A stretch of 64,000 bases of DNA. It comes from Nitrosomonas eutropha. GTDB taxonomy: Bacteria > Pseudomonadota > Gammaproteobacteria > Burkholderiales > Nitrosomonadaceae. Below are positions 25,816 to 35,301 of the stretch, in pieces; position 1 is the first letter of the stretch; the number at the start of each line of letters is the position of its first letter. Below the pieces are notes generated by a model. It ran no database searches. It saw only the letters and a program-made list of their open reading frames with translations, and was not told the DNA's origin. The position numbers and the translations under genes are program-made. The stretch lies in contig NZ_FPBL01000002.1 of assembly GCF_900116685.1 (NCBI RefSeq), positions 310,001-374,000 of the forward strand. Reading direction: 5' to 3'.

Positions 25816-26625
25816 TCAAAAACCGGATTCAGTTTCAAGTTTTCTTGCCTGCTGCTCCAGTTTTATAATGTAGCGCTGTATCAATATTCTTGATTTCTCG
25901 GGCAGATTGATAAATTCGCAACCAATGCGCGGGCAGGTATTCCCATTATTCAGAATAACTGTACCGACGTACGTGATCTGGATGGAGGCTTCAATTGAAC
26001 CAAACAAGTTACCATCTCCTGGCAAATCAATCCGGCAGTGTTCAAGCCTCGTGCCAGCTTTCAGAAGCGTATCAGTATCTGGTTGATCTATCAGCGCCAT
26101 GCCACCATAGCTGATGTCCAGCAGGCTGTAGGCAACTGGCGTCTCGTCTGGTGCCCGCAATGAAGAAATAGTACAAACCACAGGGTTGGTGATGGGCGTA
26201 GTGACCCGGTAAAAATTGCGCCGCTGCAGACGTTTCAGTGATTCCGGAATATCAGCACTGAATGCATGACGACCTTCAAACTGGACACGCTGCAGATTGT
26301 CGCAATCAAACTCGATCCGAATCCGGTTATGGCTGGTAATACACCGCAGATATCCCCTTTTGAGCGCTATCTGATTGAGCGTTTCATTAATACCGTAATC
26401 CATTATCAACAGCTTCTTCTGCGGATCAATCGCCAGAATGGATGAGAGAATGGCGGAGTGACTGTCCCGCGCAAGGTACAGTGAAATCAGAGATTTTTCC
26501 TGCATGATCCCATTCAGAAAAAAACATATTTCCGGCCGGGAATGCACGCTGTAATCTGGCTCTTGTACATCATCCGCTCTTGCCGAAGAGATCGCCTGCT
26601 CGGAGAATGTCTGGAGTATGGCCAT
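25816..26625 (-). CDS. Flagellar brake protein, YcgR/PilZ type
   Basis: This 269-residue protein has an N-terminal YcgR domain (about residues 25-125) and a C-terminal PilZ domain that binds cyclic di-GMP. The PilZ binding motifs are RRNFYR (RxxxR) at about 135 and DISYGGMAL (DxSxxG) at about 168. In known systems YcgR slows the flagellar motor when cyclic di-GMP is high. The gene follows fliE on the same strand and is convergent with the FlhB-like gene. Confidence 0.88.
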   Translation of the reverse strand: MAILQTFSEQAISSARADDVQEPDYSVHSRPEICFFLNGIMQEKSLISLYLARDSHSAILSSILAIDPQKKLLIMDYGINETLNQIALKRGYLRCITSHNRIRIEFDCDNLQRVQFEGRHAFSADIPESLKRLQRRNFYRVTTPITNPVVCTISSLRAPDETPVAYSLLDISYGGMALIDQPDTDTLLKAGTRLEHCRIDLPGDGNLFGSIEASIQITYVGTVILNNGNTCPRIGCEFINLPEKSRILIQRYIIKLEQQARKLETESGF

Positions 26626-26659
26626 AGTCTGCTCCTTTGTTCTTTATAGCCCGGGATCT

Positions 26660-26989
26660 TTACACTTGTATATTCATTATTTCCTGATAAGCCGTTACCA
26701 GCCGGTTGCGCACCTGAATCATGGATTGAAAGGAAACATTGGCTTTCTGCAGGGAAATCATGACATCGTGCAGTTCGACATCCTGATTACCGCGCACAAA
26801 TTCCTGGCTGAGTTGGCTGGCGGTCTGTTGCACTGTATTAACCTGATCAACCGCAGACTTGAGTAATTGGCCAAAATCCGCCTGGGAAACTGCAGGTGCA
26901 ACCACAGAGGACCTATTGCCGCCTGCCGCCAGATCCGAGGTTGCCTTGAGCTGCGCCAGCACCTGATCCATCCCTGATGCAATATTCAT
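26660..26989 (-). CDS. fliE: Flagellar hook-basal body protein FliE
   Basis: FliE joins the MS ring to the proximal rod. The product has 109 residues, the usual size. It has typical C-terminal strings [33 protein letters not shown] (given here as the last third), with MIQVRNR as the best-known part. It lies after the response regulator gene and before the brake gene on the minus strand. It is separated from fliF by the two-component genes, a split of the common fliEF order. Confidence 0.93.
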   Translation of the reverse strand: MNIASGMDQVLAQLKATSDLAAGGNRSSVVAPAVSQADFGQLLKSAVDQVNTVQQTASQLSQEFVRGNQDVELHDVMISLQKANVSFQSMIQVRNRLVTAYQEIMNIQV

Positions 26990-27017
26990 ATTTGTTCTCC
27001 GCTCTTTGTTAAATTAA

Positions 27018-28331
27018 TCAGCATTCAGCAAGCCGGTATTGCTGCAGCTTGTAACGCAATGTCCGCTCGGAAATACCAAGTTTCTGCACTGCCAGTTTGC
27101 GTGAACCGTTCACAGCCGCCAGTGTTTGCAAAATATGATCTCGCTCAAGTGATTTAATGTCACACAGTGAGGATTCATCTGCTCCATGCACATTCTCCCG
27201 GGAAGTCTTGTTCATCGGCGACTCCGGCAAGTTCAGATGTGCAGCCTCAATTGGCCCTGCTGCCAGAATCATGGCACGTTGCATCACATTCTCCAGTTCG
27301 CGCACATTTCCCGGCCAGGTGTACCGCTCCAGAGATTGCATGGCTGATTTTGTCAGCCTACAACCAGGTTGGGTGGATTTATCCAGAATATACTGCGCCA
27401 ATGGCACGATATCCTGCGCGCGTTCACGCAACGGAGGAATCTCCAGTGGGAAAACATTCAACCGGTAGTACAAATCCTCACGAAATTGGCTTGCCCGCAC
27501 ATACGCCTGCATATCCCGGTTGGAAGTAGCAATCAGGCGAATATCGAGCTTGACAGCTTTATTGCTGCCTACCCGCTCCACTTCACGCTCTTGCAATACA
27601 CGCAATAGTTTTACCTGAAGACTGAGTGGCATTTCCGAAATTTCATCCAGCAGCAAAGTGCCACCATTAGCCTGCTCGAATTTTCCTGCCTGTCCCTGAA
27701 ATGCACCAGTAAACGCTCCTTTTTCATAACCAAACAGAGTTGCTTCCAGCAGATTTTCGGGAATGGCAGCGCAATTGATTGCGACAAAAGATTGAGATAC
27801 ACGCGACGAATGACGATGAATAAACCGGGCCAACACTTCCTTGCCACTGCCACTTTCCCCCATCAGCATGACGGTCGCATCAGTCGCAGCCACTTTTTTC
27901 GCCAATGACAACAATGTCAGGGTACGGGGATCTTCCGCCACAATTTCTGGCTCATCCTCATTGCTGATCGTCAGTAAATAACGTTCGACATACGCCAACA
28001 GGCTGTGCGAATCAAACGGCTTAGGCAGATAATCACTCGCTCCGGCACGCATGGCAGCTACAGCCTTATCTACCTCGCCATAAGCGGTCATCAGCACAAC
28101 CGGAATCCACGGATGACTTCGCCTGATATTTTGCAACAACGTATGGCCATCCATCGGACGCATCTGTACATCGCTGATAACCAGCCCTACCGGATAGCTG
28201 CGTAACAGATCAATAGCCTGCTCACCCCCGCTGGCGGCGAGACTCGTGTAACCCTTCAATTTGAGGGTTGCACACAATGCTTCCAGCAAATCTGGATCAT
28301 CTTCTACAATCAGTACAGGTAAATTTCGCAT
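27018..28331 (-). CDS. Sigma-54 flagellar response regulator (FleR/FlrC/NtrC family)
   Basis: This 437-residue activator has a receiver domain (phospho-acceptor Asp in VISDVQMRPMDG at about 53), a sigma-54 AAA+ domain with Walker A GESGSGKEVLARF, the sigma-54 contact loop GAFTGA and Walker B GGTLLLDEISEMP, and a Fis-type HTH at the end (LAVQKLGISERTLRYKL). Genes of this type next to fliE control middle flagellar genes in Pseudomonas and Vibrio. Its sensor kinase lies directly upstream. No convincing -24/-12 promoter was found nearby. Confidence 0.9.
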   Translation of the reverse strand: MRNLPVLIVEDDPDLLEALCATLKLKGYTSLAASGGEQAIDLLRSYPVGLVISDVQMRPMDGHTLLQNIRRSHPWIPVVLMTAYGEVDKAVAAMRAGASDYLPKPFDSHSLLAYVERYLLTISNEDEPEIVAEDPRTLTLLSLAKKVAATDATVMLMGESGSGKEVLARFIHRHSSRVSQSFVAINCAAIPENLLEATLFGYEKGAFTGAFQGQAGKFEQANGGTLLLDEISEMPLSLQVKLLRVLQEREVERVGSNKAVKLDIRLIATSNRDMQAYVRASQFREDLYYRLNVFPLEIPPLRERAQDIVPLAQYILDKSTQPGCRLTKSAMQSLERYTWPGNVRELENVMQRAMILAAGPIEAAHLNLPESPMNKTSRENVHGADESSLCDIKSLERDHILQTLAAVNGSRKLAVQKLGISERTLRYKLQQYRLAEC

Positions 28332-28391
28332 CTTTTATCTGTCCTCATTTTTAGTTGTTGCCATTTTACTCGTCGGGATAAATTCATTGGT

Positions 28392-29579
28392 TTATACCTT
28401 TGCGGCTCTTGGCAGGCAGATCGTAAATCGGGTTCCAACGCCGAGTGTTGAATCAATCCGGATTTCACCCTGCATCGACTGAATCAGGTTATGTACAATA
28501 GCCAGCCCCAGGCCGGTTCCTTCAGTCCTGGTAGTAAAAAATGGTTCAAACACCTGTTCATGCAACACCGGGTCAATTCCCGGGCCTTCATCGCTGATGA
28601 TCAGCCGCGCTTCATCCATTGTTGTTTCACAAACCAGCGTGATCAGGCTGCCTGCAGGCGCAATCTGCACAGCGTTATCAAGCAGATTCATCACGGCATT
28701 ACTCAGCGCATCCTGATTCACATTCAGGCTGGTCCCAATGCTGTTATCTTCCACCACGAAACGAAGCTGGCGTTGCTGCATCTGGGGTGTCATCACCTGC
28801 TGTAATTTACGTAACAATACGGATAATTTCACTTTCCCCGCAGGCACAGGCTCTCCTTTTACAAACTGGAGCATGTTACGGATCAGATGCTCCAGATGAT
28901 GGAGTCTCTCTATCGTTTTAGCGGCAAAGCTGCTTCGTTCCTGAGTATCAAGTGTTTCAGCGCTCAAGTGTCCGGCATATAGCAATGCGGTTGATAAAGG
29001 CGTGCGCAACTGATGCGCCAGGCCGGCAGCCACTTCACCCATTGCTGCCAGCCGCTGGTTACGGCGATTTTGTTCGCGCAGCGCATGGGCTTCTGTGATG
29101 TCATGCAGCAACAAAATACTTTCTCCAGTGGTTTCCGAGAGGCTGTTTTCGATAAAGATTCTGCATAAACCAGGTGCGGCAGTGACAGTTTTTGCTGCCA
29201 GCCATTCCCCGGCCAGACCAGTTGGCTGCAGACGTTCCTGCTCGATCTGCTGCCACGTCATCCCCAATAATGGCTCTCCCAAAAAACGAACTGCCGCTGG
29301 ATTTACCCGGCTGATACGGCCCTGGTGATCTAGCACAACAACGCCACCCGGCAGTGCTGTCAACAACTGACCCAGCTGTTGCGAAAGCGCTTCCTTGGCA
29401 GCCAGTTCACATTGTAATTCTCCATTGGCCAGCGCCAGCTCCTCAGTCAACCGGGAAACCTGCTGCTGTAATTCGCGATAGATTCCGGAAAGCTGGCTGG
29501 AGGCCTGGCTAAATACAGTAAATGCCTGCCTGAGCTGTTCATGGTTAGCCAGTGATGTAACAGTAACTTCTGTTTTCAT
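28392..29579 (-). CDS. Cytoplasmic flagellar sensor histidine kinase (FleS/FlrB type)
   Basis: This 395-residue kinase lacks transmembrane segments. It has an N-terminal coiled-coil (about 30-75), a PAS domain (about 75-180), the H-box GLAHQLRTPLSTALLY with the phospho-acceptor His, and the ATPase with NLLDNAV, DEGPGIDP and GTGLGLAIV. It is paired with the sigma-54 regulator 60 bases downstream. Lack of membrane anchor means it senses an internal cue, such as basal-body assembly, as proposed for FlrB/FleS. Confidence 0.88.
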   Translation of the reverse strand: MKTEVTVTSLANHEQLRQAFTVFSQASSQLSGIYRELQQQVSRLTEELALANGELQCELAAKEALSQQLGQLLTALPGGVVVLDHQGRISRVNPAAVRFLGEPLLGMTWQQIEQERLQPTGLAGEWLAAKTVTAAPGLCRIFIENSLSETTGESILLLHDITEAHALREQNRRNQRLAAMGEVAAGLAHQLRTPLSTALLYAGHLSAETLDTQERSSFAAKTIERLHHLEHLIRNMLQFVKGEPVPAGKVKLSVLLRKLQQVMTPQMQQRQLRFVVEDNSIGTSLNVNQDALSNAVMNLLDNAVQIAPAGSLITLVCETTMDEARLIISDEGPGIDPVLHEQVFEPFFTTRTEGTGLGLAIVHNLIQSMQGEIRIDSTLGVGTRFTICLPRAAKV

Positions 29580-29809
29580 GGAAAAACAAACCCAATTTCG
29601 ATGTTGCGCAGCTTAGCATCACCCTCTACCCGGATTACGGCTGGAATAGCACAAACAAATGTTCTCTGTTCCGGGATTCGGGTCTGGCGAATATCCTGAT
29701 AATTCCGGTATTCGTTTAACTACGTTCGATATTCATATGCCAAACCAGAATCAGCTCAAATATTCGTCAGGCTGTGTCAATCCCGATCAACCGGGCAGGA
29801 GGTGATTTT
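29580..29809. promoter_or_regulatory. Divergent regulatory region between fleS-like gene and fliF
   Basis: This 230-base gap must hold promoters for both flagellar transcription units. I searched by eye for sigma-54 (GG at -24, GC at -12) and sigma-28 patterns and found none that is convincing. A strong ribosome site (AGGAGGTGA) ends the region just before fliF. Confidence 0.4.
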
Positions 29810-31456
29810 ATGGCAACCGTTCAGGAAGAAATCCAGCAAGAAAAAAAAGCATTCAGCCAGCTGGATAAAATCAAACAACTGCCGACCCAAAAGAAACTGG
29901 GATTGATGGTGGCGGCGGCTGCCGTTATCGCACTGATCGCAGGAACATGGCTGTGGAGCCAGACACCGGATTACCGCGTGCTTTACGCAAACTTATCGGA
30001 ACAGGAAGGCGGCGCAATCATTGATGCTCTGCAGAAGATGAACGTTCCGTATCAGTTCAGCGAGAGCGGTGGCTCGATTCTGATTCCAGTCAATCAGGTG
30101 CATGAGATCCGTCTGCGTCTGGCAGGACAGGGATTGCCCAAGGGCAATCTGTCTGGTTTCGAGATACTGGAAAATCAGAAATTCGGCTCCAGTCAGTTTC
30201 TGGAACAAGTCAATTACCAGCGCGCACTGGAAGGCGAACTGGCCCGCTCGATCCAGTCCTTGTCAGCCGTGCAGGGAGCACGAGTGCACCTGGCCATTGC
30301 CAGACCAAGCGTGTTTGCTCGGGAGCGCCAACAACCAAGTGTTTCTGTACTGCTGAACCTGCACCATGGACGCATGCTGAACCCCGAACAGGTCAGTGCC
30401 ATCGTCCATCTGGTTTCCAGCAGTATTCCCGATCTACCGGTCAAAAATGTCACGGTTGTTGATCAGCAGGGAAATTTGTTAAGCGGCCAGAAAGAGAATC
30501 AGATGGAAACCGGGCTTGACCCTGGCCAGCTTAAATACGTGCAGGATATGGAACAGAATTTCGTCCGGCGCATTGAAGCTATTCTGACGCCTGTCACCGG
30601 CCAGGATAATGTACATGCACAGGTGACTGCAGATGTTGATTTTTCCCGCATCGAGCGTTCCGAAGAAACTTACCGTCCCAACAACAATCCGGCAGAATCT
30701 GCAGCGGTTCGCAGTCAGCAACAATCCGAATCGGTTTCTATTTCACAACCCGAAGGTGGTGTGCCTGGTGCGCTGTCAAATCGCCCTCCTGCCCCGGCCC
30801 AGGCACCAGTAGAATCCAAGGAAAGCCAAGAAGAAACTGCTCAGACAACTCCCTCCGACACCCGGAAGGAATCCACTACCAACTACGAAGTGGATAAAAC
30901 CATTTCACATATCCGTCAGCCAACCGGGCAGATCAATCGGCTTTCGGCAGCAGTGGTAATCAATTACCACACAAGGATGAATGAAGAAGGCAACCCGATC
31001 AACGAACCGCTTACGGGCGAAGAAATTGAAAAGATTACGGCGCTGGTCAAACAGGCCATCGGTTTCAGTGAGACTCGCGGTGATACATTGACCATCACCA
31101 GCAGTCAATTCAGGCTGAAAGAGGACGCACTGGAAGAGCCACCACTCTGGAAAGATCCGGATACCGTTCTGCTCGCCAAAGATATTGGCAAACAGTTGCT
31201 AATTGCTGCCATCGTGCTGTTCTTCCTGCAAAAAATCTTCCGGCCATTTCTGAAAAATCTGTTGCCTCCGCCGCCGCCTGCCCCTGTTCCGGCACTAACT
31301 GCCAGGGATAATTCAGAACAGGACGAAACTGTGATCGATACGATCAGGGTAATGACTCTGGAACAAAATCTGGAAAAGGCCAGATTACTGGCTGCCAATG
31401 AACCGGCCATTGTGGCCAACGTCGTCAAAGGATGGGTATCCGGCAATGAACGATGA
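29810..31456 (+). CDS. fliF: Flagellar MS-ring protein FliF
   Basis: FliF forms the MS ring in the inner membrane, the base on which the motor and export gate assemble. The product has about 548 residues, with two transmembrane segments (about 35-55 and 455-475) around a periplasmic domain containing ring-building motifs (GRIAQSVQ-like ELARSIQSLSAVQGARVHLA). The C-terminal cytoplasmic tail that binds FliG is present. The start is ATG at 29810, five bases after AGGAGGTGA. Its last codons overlap the fliG start by 11 bases. Confidence 0.96.
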   Translation: MATVQEEIQQEKKAFSQLDKIKQLPTQKKLGLMVAAAAVIALIAGTWLWSQTPDYRVLYANLSEQEGGAIIDALQKMNVPYQFSESGGSILIPVNQVHEIRLRLAGQGLPKGNLSGFEILENQKFGSSQFLEQVNYQRALEGELARSIQSLSAVQGARVHLAIARPSVFARERQQPSVSVLLNLHHGRMLNPEQVSAIVHLVSSSIPDLPVKNVTVVDQQGNLLSGQKENQMETGLDPGQLKYVQDMEQNFVRRIEAILTPVTGQDNVHAQVTADVDFSRIERSEETYRPNNNPAESAAVRSQQQSESVSISQPEGGVPGALSNRPPAPAQAPVESKESQEETAQTTPSDTRKESTTNYEVDKTISHIRQPTGQINRLSAAVVINYHTRMNEEGNPINEPLTGEEIEKITALVKQAIGFSETRGDTLTITSSQFRLKEDALEEPPLWKDPDTVLLAKDIGKQLLIAAIVLFFLQKIFRPFLKNLLPPPPPAPVPALTARDNSEQDETVIDTIRVMTLEQNLEKARLLAANEPAIVANVVKGWVSGNER

Positions 31457-32438
31457 AGGAATATTAAAAAGTGCAATCCTGTTGATGTCGCTGGGAGAAG
31501 AAGAAGCTTCCCGGGTTTTTCGCTATCTTGGTCCCAAGGAAGTACAGAAACTGAGTGAGGCCATGGCCGCTCTCAACGATATCAAGCGGGAAAAAATAGA
31601 ACTGGTACTGGAAGAGTTCTGCCAACAGGCTGATGATAGAACCTCACTGGGGCAGGACGGACTAGACTATCTGCGCAACGTACTGATCAAGGCACTGGGA
31701 GAGGAGAAAGCAGCTAATCTGCTGGATCGCATCAGCCGGGGAGATGATACCAGTGGTATAGAAAGTCTGAAGTGGATGGATGCCATTGCTGCTGCAGAGC
31801 TGATCAAGAACGAACACCCACAAATTATTGCCACGATTCTAGTCCACTTGGAGCGTGATCAATCCAGCACAATTCTCGCGCAGTTCACTGAACGGCTACG
31901 TAACGATGTCCTGCTGCGCATTGCCACGCTGGATAGCGTGCAACCGATTGCATTACGCGAATTAAATGGCGTGCTAAGTAAACTGCTGTCAGGTACTGAT
32001 AGCATCAAAAAGCCGCGTATGGGTGGTGTCCGTACCACCGCAGAGATCCTGAACTTCATGCCCACTGCGCTGGAAAACAGTGTTATTGAAAATTTCACCC
32101 AGTACGACGAAGAAATCGCGCAACGCATCATGGATGAGATGTTTGTCTTCGATGATCTGTTAAAGGTTGACGACCAGGGTATACAACTGCTGCTGCGGGA
32201 AATTCAGTCAGATTCGCTCATCACTGCACTCAAAGGTGCAAAAGAAGAACTGCGCAGCAAGATTTTCAGGAACATGTCGCAACGTGCTGCTGAAGTGCTG
32301 CGTGAAGACCTTGAAAGCAAAGGGCCAGTTCGTGTCTCCGAGGTGGAAGCTGAACAGAAGAAAATTCTCAAGACTTTACGCCAGCTTGCCGATGATGGTC
32401 GTGTCGCGCTGGGTGGAGGAGGAGATGGTTTCCTTTAA
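31446..32438 (+). CDS. fliG: Flagellar motor switch protein FliG
   Basis: FliG is the rotor protein that interacts with MotA and sets torque and direction. The product has 330 residues, with N (MNDEGILKSAILLMSLGEEEASRVF), middle (EHPQIIATILVHLERDQSS with the EHPQ motif) and C-terminal domains (MFVFDDLLKVDDQGIQLLLREI) bearing the charged torque helix. The start at 31446 lies inside the end of fliF, which suggests translational coupling. Confidence 0.97.
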   Translation: MNDEGILKSAILLMSLGEEEASRVFRYLGPKEVQKLSEAMAALNDIKREKIELVLEEFCQQADDRTSLGQDGLDYLRNVLIKALGEEKAANLLDRISRGDDTSGIESLKWMDAIAAAELIKNEHPQIIATILVHLERDQSSTILAQFTERLRNDVLLRIATLDSVQPIALRELNGVLSKLLSGTDSIKKPRMGGVRTTAEILNFMPTALENSVIENFTQYDEEIAQRIMDEMFVFDDLLKVDDQGIQLLLREIQSDSLITALKGAKEELRSKIFRNMSQRAAEVLREDLESKGPVRVSEVEAEQKKILKTLRQLADDGRVALGGGGDGFL

Positions 32439-32627
32439 GCGCCTTATTTATTGCGAATAACAGAAAACTGTGCGTCGTTACGAATCCTCTCCCCTTACCC
32501 TGACAAATCTTGAAAAACTGGAATCATCTGGCATCACGACTAAGAGGCGCTGCCATCCACCTGGCCGCACAGGGTAAGCAACAGGTTTTGTCAGATACCT
32601 CATCTATGAAAAAGGAAACGCAAAGCT

Positions 32628-33347
32628 ATGGAAGCAGCCTACGTCATCCCCAAAAAAGATCTTTCTTCCTGGCAGAAATGGGAATTCGGTTCGCTTGATC
32701 CACTTAAATCCAGACAGAAAACAGAATCTTCACAAAAAACACCTCAGACCACAAAACCGATCAGCCAACCTGAAAAGCAGGTGATATCCGATCGGGAAGC
32801 AACCGGACAGGACACTATCGTTTTACCAACTGCCGAGCAGATCGAACAGATTTACCAGCAAGCTCACGAGGAAGGAAAAACAGCGGGTTATCAGGAAGGC
32901 ATGGAACAGGCAAAGCAAACCGTCACAGCGGAAGCACAACGCTTTCAAACACTGGCAGATACGTTTGCACGGGAGGTGAAAGATATTGACCAGACCATGG
33001 CACAGGATTTGCTGGCATTAGCCATTGATCTGGCCAGAAAAATCACCGGCCAGGCATTGCAGATCAAACCGGAACTGATCCTTCCGATTGTTGAAGATGC
33101 ATTACGTCAACTGCCTTCTGTTTCACAGCCAATCCGGTTGACCTTGCATCCTGATGATGCTGCCCACATCCGCACGCATCTGGAAGATTATCCGGCACAC
33201 CCCAAATGGCATGTCCATGAAGACGCACAAATCGAACCCGGTGGTTGCCGGGTTGAATCAGGTGGTTGTGAAGTGGATGCCACACTGGCTACCCGCTGGC
33301 AACGCATCCTGGCTGCTCTCAGTCAGGATCAGGACTGGCTGACATAA
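32628..33347 (+). CDS. fliH: Flagellar export ATPase regulator FliH
   Basis: FliH binds the FliI ATPase and links it to the export gate. The product has 239 residues: a Lys/Gln-rich N-terminus, the GxxxG-type helix (HEEGKTAGYQEGMEQAKQ), and a V-ATPase E-like C-terminal domain ending in PGGCRVESGGCEVDATLATR. The start ATG at 32628 follows AAAAGGAAAC. The gap of 189 bases after fliG is unusual within this otherwise tight operon and contains no confident gene. Confidence 0.92.
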   Translation: MEAAYVIPKKDLSSWQKWEFGSLDPLKSRQKTESSQKTPQTTKPISQPEKQVISDREATGQDTIVLPTAEQIEQIYQQAHEEGKTAGYQEGMEQAKQTVTAEAQRFQTLADTFAREVKDIDQTMAQDLLALAIDLARKITGQALQIKPELILPIVEDALRQLPSVSQPIRLTLHPDDAAHIRTHLEDYPAHPKWHVHEDAQIEPGGCRVESGGCEVDATLATRWQRILAALSQDQDWLT

Positions 33348-33368
33348 CACTATCTGACGGGCACCATC

Positions 33369-34775
33369 ATGGACACCATCGAGTCGGCACATACCTCACT
33401 CTGGCGCGGCTTCATTCAGAACTGCCAACAACTGATCGAGCCTGCCAACCCTCTGCTCGTCAGCGGTACGCTGACCCGCGTGGCCGGGTTAGTGATGGAG
33501 GCAGTCGGCCTCAAGCTGGCAGTAGGAACCAGTTGTATTGTTTTTCTGCCAAATGGAACCAGTGTCACAGCGGAGGTAGTCGGCTTTTCTGGAGAACGGC
33601 TTTTTCTGATGCCATCCGGCGATATCTATGGGCTGACTCCCGGCGCAAAAGTAGTTCCAGTTGAATATACCGGTACCCCACCCCGCATCGGGGCAATACA
33701 GCATCCGCGACGACGTTCAGCTGATCGGGCAAAGCACATCAGTGTTGGCCCAGAACTGCTGGGGCGTGTCCTGAACGGAGCCGGTGAACCACTTGATCGG
33801 CTCGGTCCACTCCAGTGCGGGCACAACGTTCCACTCTACAGTCGTCCGTTCAATCCACTGGAACGCGCTCCGATTGAAAAAACGCTGGATGTTGGCGTGC
33901 GGGCGATTAACACGCTGTTAAGCGTGGGTCGTGGCCAGCGCATGGGATTGTTTGCCGGTAGTGGTGTGGGTAAAAGTGTCTTGCTCGGCATGATGGCGCG
34001 CTATACCAGTGCGGACGTTATCGTGGTGGCACTGATCGGGGAACGGGGTCGGGAAGTGCAGGAATTCATCGAAACTATCCTCGGCGAAGAAGGCCTGGCA
34101 CGCTCAGTGGTCGTAGCTGCCCCGGCTGATACTTCACCACTAATGCGACTGCACGGTGCCGCCTACGCCACCGCGATTGCTGAATATTTCCGCGATGAAG
34201 GCAAGCATGTGCTGCTGATTATGGATTCACTCACCCGCTTTGCCATGGCACAACGCGAGATTTCACTTGCCATTGGCGAGCCGCCTGCCACCAAAGGTTA
34301 TCCTCCCTCGGTATTTGCTCGCTTGCCCCAACTGGTGGAACGCGCTGGTAATGGCCGACGGGGTAGCGGATCAATTACTGCCTTCTATACCGTGTTGGCC
34401 GAGAATGATGATCCAAATGACCCCATCGCTGATAATGCACGCGCCATTCTCGACGGTCATATTGTTCTTTCGCGACGCTTGGCCGACTCCGGTCATTACC
34501 CGGCGATAGATATCGAATCCTCGATCAGCCGGGTGATGGCCAGCCTGGTAACACGCGAACAACTTGGTCAGGCGCAGCGTTTCAAGGCGCTGTACTCTCG
34601 CTACCAGCGCAGCCATGATCTGATCAGCGTTGGCGCATACGCCAGTGGTACCGATCCTCAACTGGATCGGGCTATCACGCTTTATCCGGCACTCGAATCT
34701 TTCCTACAGCAAGGCATGTTTGAACAGGAGAACTATGCTGCAAGCATGGACAAACTAACCACCCTGAATCTGTAA
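33369..34775 (+). CDS. fliI: Flagellum-specific ATPase FliI
   Basis: FliI is the ATPase of the flagellar type III export apparatus. The product has 468 residues with Walker [14 protein letters not shown], the catalytic Glu segment [13 protein letters not shown], and Walker [19 protein letters not shown]. The F1-beta-like fold is complete. It is encoded between fliH and fliJ with short gaps. Confidence 0.97.
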   Translation: MDTIESAHTSLWRGFIQNCQQLIEPANPLLVSGTLTRVAGLVMEAVGLKLAVGTSCIVFLPNGTSVTAEVVGFSGERLFLMPSGDIYGLTPGAKVVPVEYTGTPPRIGAIQHPRRRSADRAKHISVGPELLGRVLNGAGEPLDRLGPLQCGHNVPLYSRPFNPLERAPIEKTLDVGVRAINTLLSVGRGQRMGLFAGSGVGKSVLLGMMARYTSADVIVVALIGERGREVQEFIETILGEEGLARSVVVAAPADTSPLMRLHGAAYATAIAEYFRDEGKHVLLIMDSLTRFAMAQREISLAIGEPPATKGYPPSVFARLPQLVERAGNGRRGSGSITAFYTVLAENDDPNDPIADNARAILDGHIVLSRRLADSGHYPAIDIESSISRVMASLVTREQLGQAQRFKALYSRYQRSHDLISVGAYASGTDPQLDRAITLYPALESFLQQGMFEQENYAASMDKLTTLNL

Positions 34776-34791
34776 CCGGACAAGATGAATC

Positions 34792-35244
34792 ATGGCCACT
34801 TCTCATTCACTCAAACTGTTACTTGAACACGCCCATAAGCAGACGGATGATGCCGCCATTAATCTGGGAAAGTTGAATTTCAAGCAACAGGAGGCTGAAA
34901 AAACCCTGCGACTGCTGATCGAATACCGGGAAAACTACCAGGTACAATTCATGGAATCTGCTGGGAATGGCGTGACACCCACCGAATGGCGCAATTTCAA
35001 GGCATTTATCTGCAAGCTTGATACCGCCATTCAGGCACAGCAAAACCTTGTTGCGGTGACACAACAGCATACAGAAGCAGGCAGCATGCAATACCACCAT
35101 CAGCGGAAAAAACTGAAATCTTATGACACCTTATCGCGACGTGCCGAGCTTCATTATCAACTGCGCCTGCAAAAGCAGGAGCAACATCAGCTGGATGAAC
35201 ACACTTCACACACACTCAGCAAACGGCCAAAGAACGTAGAATAA
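34792..35244 (+). CDS. fliJ: Flagellar export chaperone FliJ
   Basis: FliJ is a small coiled-coil protein that acts as the stalk in the FliI ring and escorts export chaperones. The product has 150 residues and is almost entirely helical and charged (Gln, Lys, Glu and Arg), with the typical LLEHAHKQTDDAAINLGKLN start. The position between fliI and fliK supports the call more than sequence conservation, which is low in this family. Confidence 0.88.
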   Translation: MATSHSLKLLLEHAHKQTDDAAINLGKLNFKQQEAEKTLRLLIEYRENYQVQFMESAGNGVTPTEWRNFKAFICKLDTAIQAQQNLVAVTQQHTEAGSMQYHHQRKKLKSYDTLSRRAELHYQLRLQKQEQHQLDEHTSHTLSKRPKNVE

Positions 35245-35301
35245 TGGCATCAAAATTGCTTGATATTTGTTATACAAGCACAAATTTCTCCGAGGATAGC
35301 T

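Noticed and set aside
29580-29809. Sigma-54 or sigma-28 promoters for fliF or the fleS-like gene
   Set aside because: No sequence with the required GG/GC spacing or sigma-28 elements was convincing by eye; a scored motif scan would be decisive.
32510-32698. Short frame in the gap between fliG and fliH
   Set aside because: It starts with TTG, overlaps the fliH start in another frame and has no recognisable features.
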